Assembly (NCBI RefSeq): GCF_900177705.1
Contig: NZ_FXBA01000007.1
Location: 62,001-126,000, forward strand
Reading direction: 5' to 3'
DNA from: Fibrobacter sp. UWB15
GTDB lineage: Bacteria > Fibrobacterota > Fibrobacteria > Fibrobacterales > Fibrobacteraceae
Length of the DNA stretch: 64,000 nucleotides
The notes beneath the pieces were generated by a model. That model did not search any database. It saw only the letters and a list, made by a program, of their open reading frames with translations, and was not told the origin of the DNA. Every line of letters starts with the position of its first letter. The first letter of the stretch is position 1. Shown one piece after another: positions 11,098 to 19,023 of this stretch. Position numbers and translations under genes: made by a program.

Positions 11098-12882
11098 ATG
11101 AAAAAGATAATCTCTACAGCAACGAAGGTTGCTGCGGTCGCTCTCGCAGCATCAACTTTCTCTTTTGCCGGTCCGGGCTTGGCTGATGGTGCAGCCAAAT
11201 TCGTCGGTAACATTACCACTAACGGCCAGGTCCGTAGCGACTTTACGCAGTTGTGGAACCAGATCACAGCAGAAAACGAATGTAAGTGGGCATCCATCGA
11301 AGGTACCCGCGGTCGTTACAACTGGTCTGGTTGCGACGCTGCCTATAACTGGGCAAAGAACAACGGTGGCCACTTCAAGTTCCACGCTCTGGTGTGGGGC
11401 TCCCAGTACCCCAACTGGTTGAATGGCCTTAGCGCTGCCGATACCAAGACCGCCATCACGAACTGGATGGATGCCGTCAAGCAGCATTACCCCGAACTCG
11501 AAATGATTGACGTGGTGAACGAAGCCATTAAGTCGGGCGGCAGCTACCACTCTGGCTACGGCAAGAACAACAATATCATCGCGGCTCTCGGTGGCGACAA
11601 CGGTAACTACGAATTCGTGGTGACCGCATTCAAGATGGCCCGTGAACGTTGGCCGAATGCAATCCTCATCTATAACGACTACAATACCGTTCAGTGGCAG
11701 AAGAACGAAGGTATCGACCTTATCCAGAAGCTTAAGAAAGCTGGCGCTCCGGTGGACGCCTATGGCTTGCAGGCTCACGATATGCAGGTTTCCGGCGGTC
11801 AGGCTGGTGGCCAGGGCGGTGGCGGTTCCTGCTTGAACATCAATACGCTCAAGAGCGCGATTGAAGAAATCTGGAACAAGACCCAGATGCCGATGTTCAT
11901 CTCTGAATACGATATCGCTTCTAACGACGATAACGACCAGAAGAACTGCTACTCTCAGCAGATCTCCTACTTCATGGAAAATGAACACATTGCCGGTATC
12001 ACCCTCTGGGGTTACATCTACGGTTCTACTTGGACCTCTGGCGGTAACTCCGGTATTATCAGGAACGGCCAGGACCGTCCGGCCATGACTTGGTTGAAGG
12101 ATTACCTCTCCAAGAACAAGGGCGTGAACACGACGGGCCTTCCTACGGGCGAAATCACTCCGGTTGAACCTGAACCGCAGACTCCGTTCAAGGGCGAAGC
12201 TCTCGCTGTCCCGGGCAAGATTGAAGTCGAAGACTTCGACGTTCCGGGTAAGGGCAAGAACGAAGACGGCACGAGCAACGCTTCTTATGCCGACGATGGC
12301 GAAAACCACGGTGATTCCGACTACCGCAAGGATACCGGTGCCGACCTTTACAAGAAGGCTACTGGCGTTGCTCTCGGCTACAACAATACCGGCGACTGGT
12401 ACGAATACACCATCAACGTTGCCGAAGCGGGCGAATACACCGCGGTTGCTTCTGTCGCTACCGAAGGCACGGGCGCATTCACGCTCTCCCTCGACGGCAA
12501 GGCTCTCGCCGACTTCGAAGTCACGGGAACCAGCTACGACGAATTCACTGACGTGAGCAAGAAGGTGACTCTCCCGGCCGGCAAGCATATCCTCCGCATG
12601 GAAGTGACGCAGGAATACTTCGACATCGACTACATCAATTTCGTGAAGGGTGATGCCGGTGATCCGCAGTTCATGCAGCAGAATGTCAAGTTCGACAACA
12701 ACAGCCGTCAGGACTACCACGTGTTTGACCAGAACGGTGTCCACATGGGCGTGCTCACTGCCTACGGATTCGATGCCGCCAAGGAAATCCTCCAGACCTC
12801 TAGCGCTGTGAAGAGCTCCGGCATCTACTACCTGCGCTGCCGTACCACTGGCCAGATGCAGTCTGTAAGAGTGACGAGATAA
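11098..12882 (+). CDS. Secreted GH10 xylanase with CBM6 and C-terminal tail (tandem copy 3)
   Basis: A 594-residue endo-xylanase starting at the ATG nine bases after AAAAGGA. The signal peptide MKKIISTATK... ends near FSFAGPG. The GH10 barrel has acid/base Glu142 (DVVNEAI) and nucleophile Glu270 (MFISEYDIA), with a glycine-rich loop after LQAHDM (about 232-244) as in copy 2. The CBM6 (about 370-528) starts with VPGKIEVEDFD. It is shorter and more diverged than the CBM6 of copies 1 and 2, lacking their YDDYNK stretch. The tail (about 540-594) ends in SSGIYYLRCRTT and a basic end. Catalytic domain identity with copy 2 is high by eye, so this is a recent tandem duplicate. It has its own palindromic site and terminator. 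Confidence 0.93.
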   Translation: MKKIISTATKVAAVALAASTFSFAGPGLADGAAKFVGNITTNGQVRSDFTQLWNQITAENECKWASIEGTRGRYNWSGCDAAYNWAKNNGGHFKFHALVWGSQYPNWLNGLSAADTKTAITNWMDAVKQHYPELEMIDVVNEAIKSGGSYHSGYGKNNNIIAALGGDNGNYEFVVTAFKMARERWPNAILIYNDYNTVQWQKNEGIDLIQKLKKAGAPVDAYGLQAHDMQVSGGQAGGQGGGGSCLNINTLKSAIEEIWNKTQMPMFISEYDIASNDDNDQKNCYSQQISYFMENEHIAGITLWGYIYGSTWTSGGNSGIIRNGQDRPAMTWLKDYLSKNKGVNTTGLPTGEITPVEPEPQTPFKGEALAVPGKIEVEDFDVPGKGKNEDGTSNASYADDGENHGDSDYRKDTGADLYKKATGVALGYNNTGDWYEYTINVAEAGEYTAVASVATEGTGAFTLSLDGKALADFEVTGTSYDEFTDVSKKVTLPAGKHILRMEVTQEYFDIDYINFVKGDAGDPQFMQQNVKFDNNSRQDYHVFDQNGVHMGVLTAYGFDAAKEILQTSSAVKSSGIYYLRCRTTGQMQSVRVTR

Positions 12883-12905
12883 TTAGAGTACTCAATACAC
12901 CAAAC

Positions 12906-12943
12906 AACGGGCCCCGAAGCGATCGCTCCGGGGCTTGTTGTTT
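12906..12943 (+). terminator. Terminator of xylanase copy 3
   Basis: A GGCCCCG arm pairs with CGGGGCT around AAGCGATCGCT, followed by TTGTTGTTT. It belongs to the same set as the terminators after copies 1 and 2. Confidence 0.8.
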
Positions 12944-12947
12944 ATGA

Positions 12948-13131
12948 GCCCGCTCGCGCCCAATCATATAAGAACGTCCCCCGAGCGCTCGCTCTCGCCA
13001 CCGCCCCAGCTTAACGCTTGGGGCTTTATGGCTCACGTAAGCCCGCTCGCGCCCAATCATATAAGTACGTCCCCGAGCGCTTGCTCTCGCGAACACGACT
13101 CGTTAATACGAGTCGCTTTTCGCTCACGGAG
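12948..13131. repeat. Tandem pair of about 93-bp intergenic repeat units containing variable-stem hairpins
   Basis: Two units start GCCCGCTCGCGCCCAATCAT at 12948 and 13041, and the opening motif returns at 13131. Within each unit a conserved CGCTCTCGC ... GCTCACG frame surrounds a hairpin whose stem differs: CCCCAGC-TTAAC-GCTTGGGG in the first and CGACTCG-TTAATA-CGAGTCG in the second. Outer bases covary too (GCCA with TGGC, then GCGAA with TTCGC). A third related copy lies at 18809. The right end abuts the birA stop codon. Confidence 0.75.
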
Positions 13132-13140
13132 CCCGCCCGC

Positions 13141-14064
13141 TTAGATTTCCAAATCGGCGGAATAGACTGTTTCGACGGAGCCGTCGTCGCATTTAAAGAG
13201 TAGGCTGCCGTCATCTAGCATGTCGAGAATACGGCCGGTCTTTTGGGTGGCGCCTTCGCCGCTATTACGGTTTTGGTCGGTGCAGCGGTTGTTCACGATG
13301 ATTGTTCCGCGAGCGCCTATGAATTGGTCCATACGTTTCCACGCGGCGACCCACGGGCGAATGCCGAAGGCACGGAATTGTCCGACGGCCCGCTCCAGGT
13401 TCGCAATCAACATTTGCAACAACTTTTCTCGGTTGATGCTTTGACCGCAGATGTCCTTCAGCGTCGTGACGGCGCGTCCCAGGTGTGCGTAGTCCAGCGG
13501 ACTGCTATTCACGTTGATTCCCACACCCATGCTAATCGCCGGATGAACTTGACCACTCACGTCATGCCGAACTTGGCCACTCACGTCATGCCGAACTTGT
13601 TTCGGCATCAGCTTTTTCACGTAAACAACCTCAGCCAAAATTCCGCAGAACTTGTGCTTGCCGCACAGAATGTCGTTCGGCCACTTGACGGAGACCTTAC
13701 CGAGACTCCTGTTGCCGAGGCCTTGTGCGTTAGCGTCGTCTTGAAGGCTCCTGAATACTTCGGCAAAAGTAAGGGCTGCTACTTGCGTAATTTGCGGTGC
13801 CGATGCAAGTGGAATCCCTTCAAGAGGAATCAAAATGTTGAAGTAAAGGTTCTGCCCGGCAGGGGAGTCCCAGGTGCGCTCGTGGCGGCCGCGGCCCGCC
13901 GTTTGCCTGTCGGCGACAATCAATGCACCAGGAACGATATCGCCTGCTGCCGCACGCGATTTCATTAAGCTGTGAGTGCTTTCGATACTGTCAAAGAGAA
14001 ATGCGGGTGAGCCGCCGAAACCGCAAAGTTGCCAATCGGCAAAATTTTGTTCGTTTGAAAACAT
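13141..14064 (-). CDS. birA: Biotin--[acetyl-CoA-carboxylase] ligase (BirA catalytic type)
   Basis: A 307-residue biotin protein ligase that activates biotin with ATP and attaches it to the biotin carboxyl carrier protein. Class motifs are present: DSIESTHSLMK near the N-terminus, the biotinyl-AMP loop GRGRHERTW, and KWPNDILC followed by GILAEV. There is no N-terminal DNA-binding domain, so it is a group I enzyme without repressor function. Between GILAEVVYV and ISMGVGINV it has about 20 extra residues, with VRHDVSGQ repeated, encoded by a palindromic repeat (see 13553-13609). E. coli BirA has a short loop there, so the fold may tolerate it. No clear Shine-Dalgarno precedes the ATG. Confidence 0.92.
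   Translation of the reverse strand: MFSNEQNFADWQLCGFGGSPAFLFDSIESTHSLMKSRAAAGDIVPGALIVADRQTAGRGRHERTWDSPAGQNLYFNILIPLEGIPLASAPQITQVAALTFAEVFRSLQDDANAQGLGNRSLGKVSVKWPNDILCGKHKFCGILAEVVYVKKLMPKQVRHDVSGQVRHDVSGQVHPAISMGVGINVNSSPLDYAHLGRAVTTLKDICGQSINREKLLQMLIANLERAVGQFRAFGIRPWVAAWKRMDQFIGARGTIIVNNRCTDQNRNSGEGATQKTGRILDMLDDGSLLFKCDDGSVETVYSADLEI
13553..13609. repeat. Palindromic repeat inserted in frame in birA
   Basis: Two 24-bp direct copies starting CCACTCACGTCATGCCGAAC (13553 and 13577) run into a hairpin, ATGCCGAA with TTCGGCAT, at 13588-13608. The length keeps the birA frame. The same GTCATGCC...GGCATC palindrome type occurs between genes at 26991-27018. Confidence 0.8.
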
Positions 14065-14109
14065 TCTTGCTATTTCTAAGCTCTAAGTTCTGCCGACTGC
14101 CAACTGATT

Positions 14110-14574
14110 CTACTGGTCTTTCTGCTGGTCTTCAAGCATCTTGAGGGCTTCTTCGGGGAAGATTGCAAAGTACTGCTTCTTCTTGTCTTCGAAGAGTTGC
14201 AACAGACGTTCCTGTTCGAACTGTTCGCGGTCGATATTCTGCATAAAGAATTCGTCGCGAGCGAAGTCGCGGGTGGTCATCTGCTTCTTGATGTCTTCGG
14301 AAAGGTCAACCTCGTCCCACAGAATATAGTATGAACCAACCATGCCATCGGCGAAAATGTCAACGTTCAAGGTGACGGCGTTGCTCTTGGTGGAATCCAC
14401 CAGCTGCACCTTGGTGTCGCGCTTTTCGGGACGGAACACTTCTACGTCGTTTACGGGCTTGTCCAAGTTGTCTTGGGCCCAGACTCCGGTGGCAAGACTA
14501 CAAAGCAAACACACGGCTAAAAGGCTTGCCGTGTTCATTAAACGAAGAGTCTTGTACACTACTTTATTGAACAT
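14110..14574 (-). CDS. Exported protein of unknown function, 154 aa
   Basis: I do not recognise this protein. The chosen start gives MFNKVVYKTL then a hydrophobic stretch ending VWAQDN, a plausible signal peptide with cleavage after WAQ. A second possible start is Met13. The mature part is acidic and charged (VEVFRPEKRDTKVQLVD, DFARDEFFMQNIDREQFEQERLLQLFEDKKKQ), with a predicted helical, possibly coiled-coil C-terminal half. The frame stays open upstream into the MATE gene but that stretch is arginine-rich and not protein-like. It lies between birA and the MATE gene on the same strand. Confidence 0.65.
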   Translation of the reverse strand: MFNKVVYKTLRLMNTASLLAVCLLCSLATGVWAQDNLDKPVNDVEVFRPEKRDTKVQLVDSTKSNAVTLNVDIFADGMVGSYYILWDEVDLSEDIKKQMTTRDFARDEFFMQNIDREQFEQERLLQLFEDKKKQYFAIFPEEALKMLEDQQKDQ

Positions 14575-14639
14575 ACCTATAATATACAATGTAAAAATAA
14601 AAAAAGAAAGGTATGTGCAAAAAAGCGTGATAAAAATGC

Positions 14640-15971
14640 TTAAACTACGCCGTATTCTTTCCATTTTCCGCCGCGCCAGCGGATATAGTTGACAATGGAG
14701 CGGTAGAATTCGTCGGCGGCCATGCCGAGCCAGATGCCGACCAGACCGAGTTCTAGGCCGAAGGCGAGCAGAAGGGCGGTGCCCAGGCCGCAGGTCCACA
14801 TCATGGCAGAACCCACGATGGCGGGGAACTTGGAGTCGCCTGAGGCGCGGAGTGCCGAGGTGATGACCATGTTGGCCGCCTTGAAGGGCTGCAGAATCAC
14901 GTCGCACCAAAGGCAAAGCCTGCCTAGGCGAATCACTTCGGGGTCGCTGGTGTAGAACGACAGCAACTGGGTCCCGAAAATGGCGACGACAATGGCTACG
15001 ATAAGTCCACTCGCGCTACCGGCGATAAGACTCTGGTGGAGTCTGCGGTTGGCCTTGTCGAAGTCGTGGGCGCCGACAAGGTGGGCGACCAGAATCTGAT
15101 TGCCGCTACTCAGGCCCACACTCAAGATTACGGCCAGCATAGCAAAGTTGGCACTGAAGATGCGGGCGGTCATGGCGATAATGCCCAAATGCACCACAAT
15201 GGCGGTCAACACCACCTGGAAAATCTGGAAACTCACCGGTTCGACGGCGGCGGGGAACCCGATGCGGATCCAGTCCGGCAAAATGACGCGGGAACGTTTA
15301 AGATCGGTACGGCGAATCTTGTGGTGAACCTTGACGCGTAAGATAACGAACAGAATGCTTGCCGCAATGAGCCACGAAAGCATGGTGGCAAGTGCCACGC
15401 CCTTCACGCCCATCTGTGGAAAACCGAGGTATCCGTTCAAGAAGATGACGTTCATGATGGCGTTCGATATAATCGTGATGATGTTGCCGAACAGGTTCCA
15501 GACGGTAAGTCCGTGAGTGGCAATTAGAGAGGTGAGGCTAGATTGCAGGGCGCGGAATGCGAAGCCGAAAGAGACAACGTGCAAGAAGTCGCGGGCGTGC
15601 AGGGCGGCCTCGCCGGAAAGCCCCATCCAGCTCACAATCTGGTTGTTCAGGGGGATAATGACCAGTGTGATGGCGATACCGAGCAAGAGGCTACCCAACA
15701 ACACCATAGTCTGGGTGGTGCCTGCTTGTTTGGGGCGTTCTGCTCCGATGAATTGGGAGGCGATGCTCGCCCCTGCCTGGGCGAAGGCGTTAATAGCCAT
15801 GAATAGTGCGCCCAGGACGGGCATTAATGCCCCCACGCCCGCAGCCGCTGTTTCGGAGGTGCGCGACAAAAACCAGCTGTCCATCATGGGCTGGCAGGTC
15901 GCGATACCGAAGGTAATGAACAACGGCCACGAAAGGCTTAATAAGGAGCGGTCTTTGACTTGCACTTGCAT
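14640..15971 (-). CDS. MATE family multidrug/sodium antiporter
   Basis: A 443-residue inner-membrane protein with about 12 transmembrane segments in the two-times-six MATE arrangement. It starts with a short charged N-terminus and SLLSLSWPLFITFG, and contains GALMPVLGALFMAINAFAQA and QFIGAERP in the first half and SSGNQILVAHLVGA in the second, positions typical of MATE (NorM/DinF-like) exporters that expel drugs or metabolites using an ion gradient. The substrate is unknown. It starts without a visible Shine-Dalgarno; TAAAAT lies nine bases before the ATG, so the mRNA may have almost no leader. It is divergent from alaS. Confidence 0.88.
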   Translation of the reverse strand: MQVQVKDRSLLSLSWPLFITFGIATCQPMMDSWFLSRTSETAAAGVGALMPVLGALFMAINAFAQAGASIASQFIGAERPKQAGTTQTMVLLGSLLLGIAITLVIIPLNNQIVSWMGLSGEAALHARDFLHVVSFGFAFRALQSSLTSLIATHGLTVWNLFGNIITIISNAIMNVIFLNGYLGFPQMGVKGVALATMLSWLIAASILFVILRVKVHHKIRRTDLKRSRVILPDWIRIGFPAAVEPVSFQIFQVVLTAIVVHLGIIAMTARIFSANFAMLAVILSVGLSSGNQILVAHLVGAHDFDKANRRLHQSLIAGSASGLIVAIVVAIFGTQLLSFYTSDPEVIRLGRLCLWCDVILQPFKAANMVITSALRASGDSKFPAIVGSAMMWTCGLGTALLLAFGLELGLVGIWLGMAADEFYRSIVNYIRWRGGKWKEYGVV

Positions 15972-16132
15972 ACGACGCCAATTTTAGAAATGCTCAAATC
16001 TAAAGGCTAGGGCTAAAAGAATATTTTTTGTATACAGCGGTGAGCGGAAGAAAGCCCCTATTTTAGTAAGGCCATTTGCGAGAATGGGCTGAAATTTCTA
16101 AATTTACGCCCGAAAAATAAAAGGGACACATT

Positions 16133-18778
16133 ATGCCTACTATGACTTCTGCGCAGGTGCGCGAATCTTTCATCAAGTTCTTCGAATCCAAGGGCCACCT
16201 CTTTGTGCGTTCTTCGCCGGTGGTTCCGCATGACGACCCGACGCTCATGTTCACGAACGCGGGCATGAACCAGTTCAAGGCGATTTTCCTGGGCGATAAT
16301 CCGAAGGGCTGGAAACGCGTATGCAACAGCCAGAAGTGCCTCCGCGTGTCCGGTAAGCACAACGACCTCGACGTGGTGGGCCGCGACAACTACCACCACA
16401 CCTTCTTCGAAATGCTCGGCAACTGGAGCTTCGGCGACTACTACAAGAAAGAAGCTATCGCCTGGGCCTGGGAACTTTTGACCGAAGTGTGGAAGCTCCC
16501 GAAGGAACGCCTGTTTGCAACGGTCTATCAGGACGATGACGAAGCCTGGCAGATTTGGAAGGACGTGTCCGGCCTCCCGGATGACCGCATCATGCGCTTT
16601 GACGCTCACTCCAACTTCTGGGAAATGGGCGACACCGGTCCGTGCGGCCCCTGCTCCGAAATCCACTACGACCGCGGCGACCTCGCTACGCAGGCCGAAA
16701 CGTTCAAGGACCCGATCAAGGGCGTGAACGGCGAAAACGACCGCTACATTGAAATTTGGAATAACGTGTTCATGCAGTATGAACGCGTGAGCGATGGCTC
16801 CCTGATTCCGCTGAAGGCGAAGAACGTCGATACCGGTATGGGCTTCGAACGTATCTGCGCTATTTTGCAGGGCAAGACCAGCAACTACGACACCGACGTG
16901 TTCACCCCGATTATCGCAAAGATTGCTGAACTTAGTGGCGTTCCGTATAACGATGGCGAAGCCGGTACTCCGCACCGCGTGATTGCCGACCACATCCGCG
17001 CAATCTCCTTCGCTATTGCCGATGGCGCTCTCCCGAGCAACGAAGGCCGTGGCTACGTGCTCCGCCGCATTTTGCGCCGTGCTAGCCGCTTTGCCCGCCT
17101 GCTCGGCCAGAAGAAGCCGTTCATTTGCCAGCTCGTGCAGGTGCTCGCCGATACCATGGGCGATGCCTTCCCGGAAATCCGCGAGCGCAAGGAATTCGTC
17201 GCCTCTGTGATCAAGAGCGAAGAAGAAAGCTTTATCCGCACGCTGGACGCCGGTCTCGAACGCTTCGCCGGCATCGTGGCTGAACTCGGCGACGCAAAGA
17301 CCGTGCCGGGCGACAAGGTGTTCCTGCTTTACGATACCTACGGATTCCCGCCGGACCTCACCGGCATTCTTGCCGAAGAAAAGGGCCTGACCATTGACGA
17401 AGAAGGCTATAACAAGTGCATGGAAGAACAGAAGGCCCGCGCCCGTGCCAACATGAAGCAGGGCATCAACACCATGGGTACCGAAGGCTGGACGCAGTAC
17501 AGCGAAGAAAGCACCAAGTTCGTGGGCTACGAACTTTCCGCTTGCGAAACGAAGGTCGTCCGCTGGCGTGAAGACAAGGGCGTTTTGAGCATCGTGCTCG
17601 AAACTTCTCCGTTCTACGCTGAAATGGGTGGCCAGGTCGGCGACAAGGGAACGCTCGTTTCTGCTGACCTCGAAATTGACGTGTTCGACACCGTGAAGGT
17701 GAACGACACCGCTCTCTGCCGCGGTAAGGTGAAGAAGGGTACGGCAAACGAAACGACGATGGGCGCTGTGTTCATGGCGACCGTCGATAACGACCGCCGT
17801 AACGACATCCGCAAGAACCACTCCGCCACCCACTTGCTGCAGGCGGCGCTCCGCCAGGTGCTCGGCACTCATGTGCAGCAGCAGGGTAGCTTTGTCTCGA
17901 ACGAACTCCTCCGCTTCGACTTCAGCCACTTCAACGCGATGACCGCCGAGGAAATCCAGAAGGTGGAAGACATCGTGAACGCGAAGGTCATGGAATGCCT
18001 GCCGGTCAACACCCAGGTGATGGGGGTTGATGAAGCGAAGGCAAGCGGTGCCATGGCACTGTTCGGCGAAAAGTACGGCGACGAAGTCCGTGTGGTGAAG
18101 ATGGGCTGCGCAAACGAAGAATTCTCCAAGGAACTCTGCGGTGGCTTGCACGTGCAGAACACCGGCAACATCGGCCTCGTGAAGATTATCAGCGAATCCA
18201 GCGTGTCCGCTGGCGTGCGCCGTATCGAAGCCGTCTCTGGCCGAGGCGCGCTCTCGCTGCTCCGCGCCGGTACGCAGATTCTCACGGCCCTCCGCGAACA
18301 GCTCCGCTGCAAGGATGCCGAAGTTCTCGACCGCATTCAGCAGAGCTTCGCCAAGACGCAGAACTTGGAAAAGAGCCTGCAGTCCGTGAAGCTGGAACTT
18401 GCGACCCTCGCCGCTGCCGAACTCTTGAACGGCGGCATTAACGTGATGGGCGTGAACCTCTACGTTCGCGAACTTTCTATCCCCGATGAGAAGTACAAGG
18501 ACTTGCTGGACGGCGTTCAGAACAAGCTCGACACCGATAGCGTCGCCGTGATTGCGAACAAGGGCGAAGGCAACGGAAGCATCGCCGTGATGGTAGGCAA
18601 GAACGTTCAGGCCAAGGGCATCAAGGCCGGAGACCTCGTCAAGGACCTTGCCGCTGCTTGCGGTGGCCGCGGCGGTGGACGCCCGGACCGCGCCCAGGCC
18701 GGTACCAAGGAAGTCGACAAGATTGCCGGTGCCATCGCCAACGCCAACAACTGGATCAGAGCTAAACTGACCGCTTAG
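16133..18778 (+). CDS. alaS: Alanine--tRNA ligase
   Basis: An 881-residue alanyl-tRNA synthetase, normal length for the family. The N-terminal class II catalytic core has VRESFIKFFESKGHL, FTNAGMNQFK and GPCGPCSEIHYD. The middle is the tRNA-recognition region. The editing domain has the zinc-type HSATHLL and CGGLHV motifs, and the C-terminal DHHA1 part ends with GGRGGGRPDRAQAG. An ATG three codons further (MTSAQVRE) is a possible start; the first fits the AGGG spacing better. A strong terminator follows, so it is probably transcribed alone. The next gene encodes an alanine transporter, a possible functional link. Confidence 0.97.
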   Translation: MPTMTSAQVRESFIKFFESKGHLFVRSSPVVPHDDPTLMFTNAGMNQFKAIFLGDNPKGWKRVCNSQKCLRVSGKHNDLDVVGRDNYHHTFFEMLGNWSFGDYYKKEAIAWAWELLTEVWKLPKERLFATVYQDDDEAWQIWKDVSGLPDDRIMRFDAHSNFWEMGDTGPCGPCSEIHYDRGDLATQAETFKDPIKGVNGENDRYIEIWNNVFMQYERVSDGSLIPLKAKNVDTGMGFERICAILQGKTSNYDTDVFTPIIAKIAELSGVPYNDGEAGTPHRVIADHIRAISFAIADGALPSNEGRGYVLRRILRRASRFARLLGQKKPFICQLVQVLADTMGDAFPEIRERKEFVASVIKSEEESFIRTLDAGLERFAGIVAELGDAKTVPGDKVFLLYDTYGFPPDLTGILAEEKGLTIDEEGYNKCMEEQKARARANMKQGINTMGTEGWTQYSEESTKFVGYELSACETKVVRWREDKGVLSIVLETSPFYAEMGGQVGDKGTLVSADLEIDVFDTVKVNDTALCRGKVKKGTANETTMGAVFMATVDNDRRNDIRKNHSATHLLQAALRQVLGTHVQQQGSFVSNELLRFDFSHFNAMTAEEIQKVEDIVNAKVMECLPVNTQVMGVDEAKASGAMALFGEKYGDEVRVVKMGCANEEFSKELCGGLHVQNTGNIGLVKIISESSVSAGVRRIEAVSGRGALSLLRAGTQILTALREQLRCKDAEVLDRIQQSFAKTQNLEKSLQSVKLELATLAAAELLNGGINVMGVNLYVRELSIPDEKYKDLLDGVQNKLDTDSVAVIANKGEGNGSIAVMVGKNVQAKGIKAGDLVKDLAAACGGRGGGRPDRAQAGTKEVDKIAGAIANANNWIRAKLTA

Positions 18779-18808
18779 CCCTAAGTTCAGAAATGAACTT
18801 GTGATTGG

Positions 18809-18886
18809 GCTTCGCTCTCGCCACCACGACTTGTTAATACAAGTCGTTTGTGGCTCACGAAGCTGGGTGCGTAATTAACGCGCAGC
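18809..18886. repeat. Third copy of the variable-stem intergenic hairpin element
   Basis: GCTTCG (18809-18814) pairs with CGAAGC (18858-18863). Inside, GCCAC pairs with GTGGC and CGACTTG pairs with CAAGTCG around TTAATA. The frame CGCTCTCGCCAC ... GTGGCTCACG matches the units at 12948-13131. A second hairpin with an AATTA loop follows (18862-18886). Confidence 0.75.
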
Positions 18887-18897
18887 ATCACCATTTC

Positions 18898-18936
18898 AAA
18901 AGGCGTTCCTCGTGTTAGTGCGGGGAGCCTTTTTTG
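18898..18936 (+). terminator. Terminator of alaS
   Basis: AAAAGGC and CCTCG arms pair with CGGGG and GCCTTTT around a TGTTAGT-type loop, followed by a run of T. Confidence 0.85.
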
Positions 18937-19023
18937 ATAAACTCCTTTCGCTGTTAATGCACTGGAGGGTTTAGTCTTTTTTTCTAGATTGTCTCCTTAG
19001 CATTCATTTTGTTAGGAGATGCG

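Noticed and set aside
12948-13131. Possible CRISPR array (short spaced repeats)
   Set aside because: Only two long units of about 93 bp with internal hairpins, no equal-length spacers and no cas genes.
13553-13609. Sequencing error or frameshift in birA
   Set aside because: The insertion is a multiple of three, both flanks keep BirA motifs in one frame, and the repeat type occurs elsewhere in the window.
14575-14916. N-terminal extension of the 154-residue exported protein
   Set aside because: The longer frame overlaps the MATE gene, is Arg/His-rich and would hide an otherwise good signal peptide.
16058-18151. A 697-codon minus-strand frame opposite alaS
   Set aside because: alaS is certain on the plus strand; the antisense product is His/Ala/Val-rich and has no recognisable motif.
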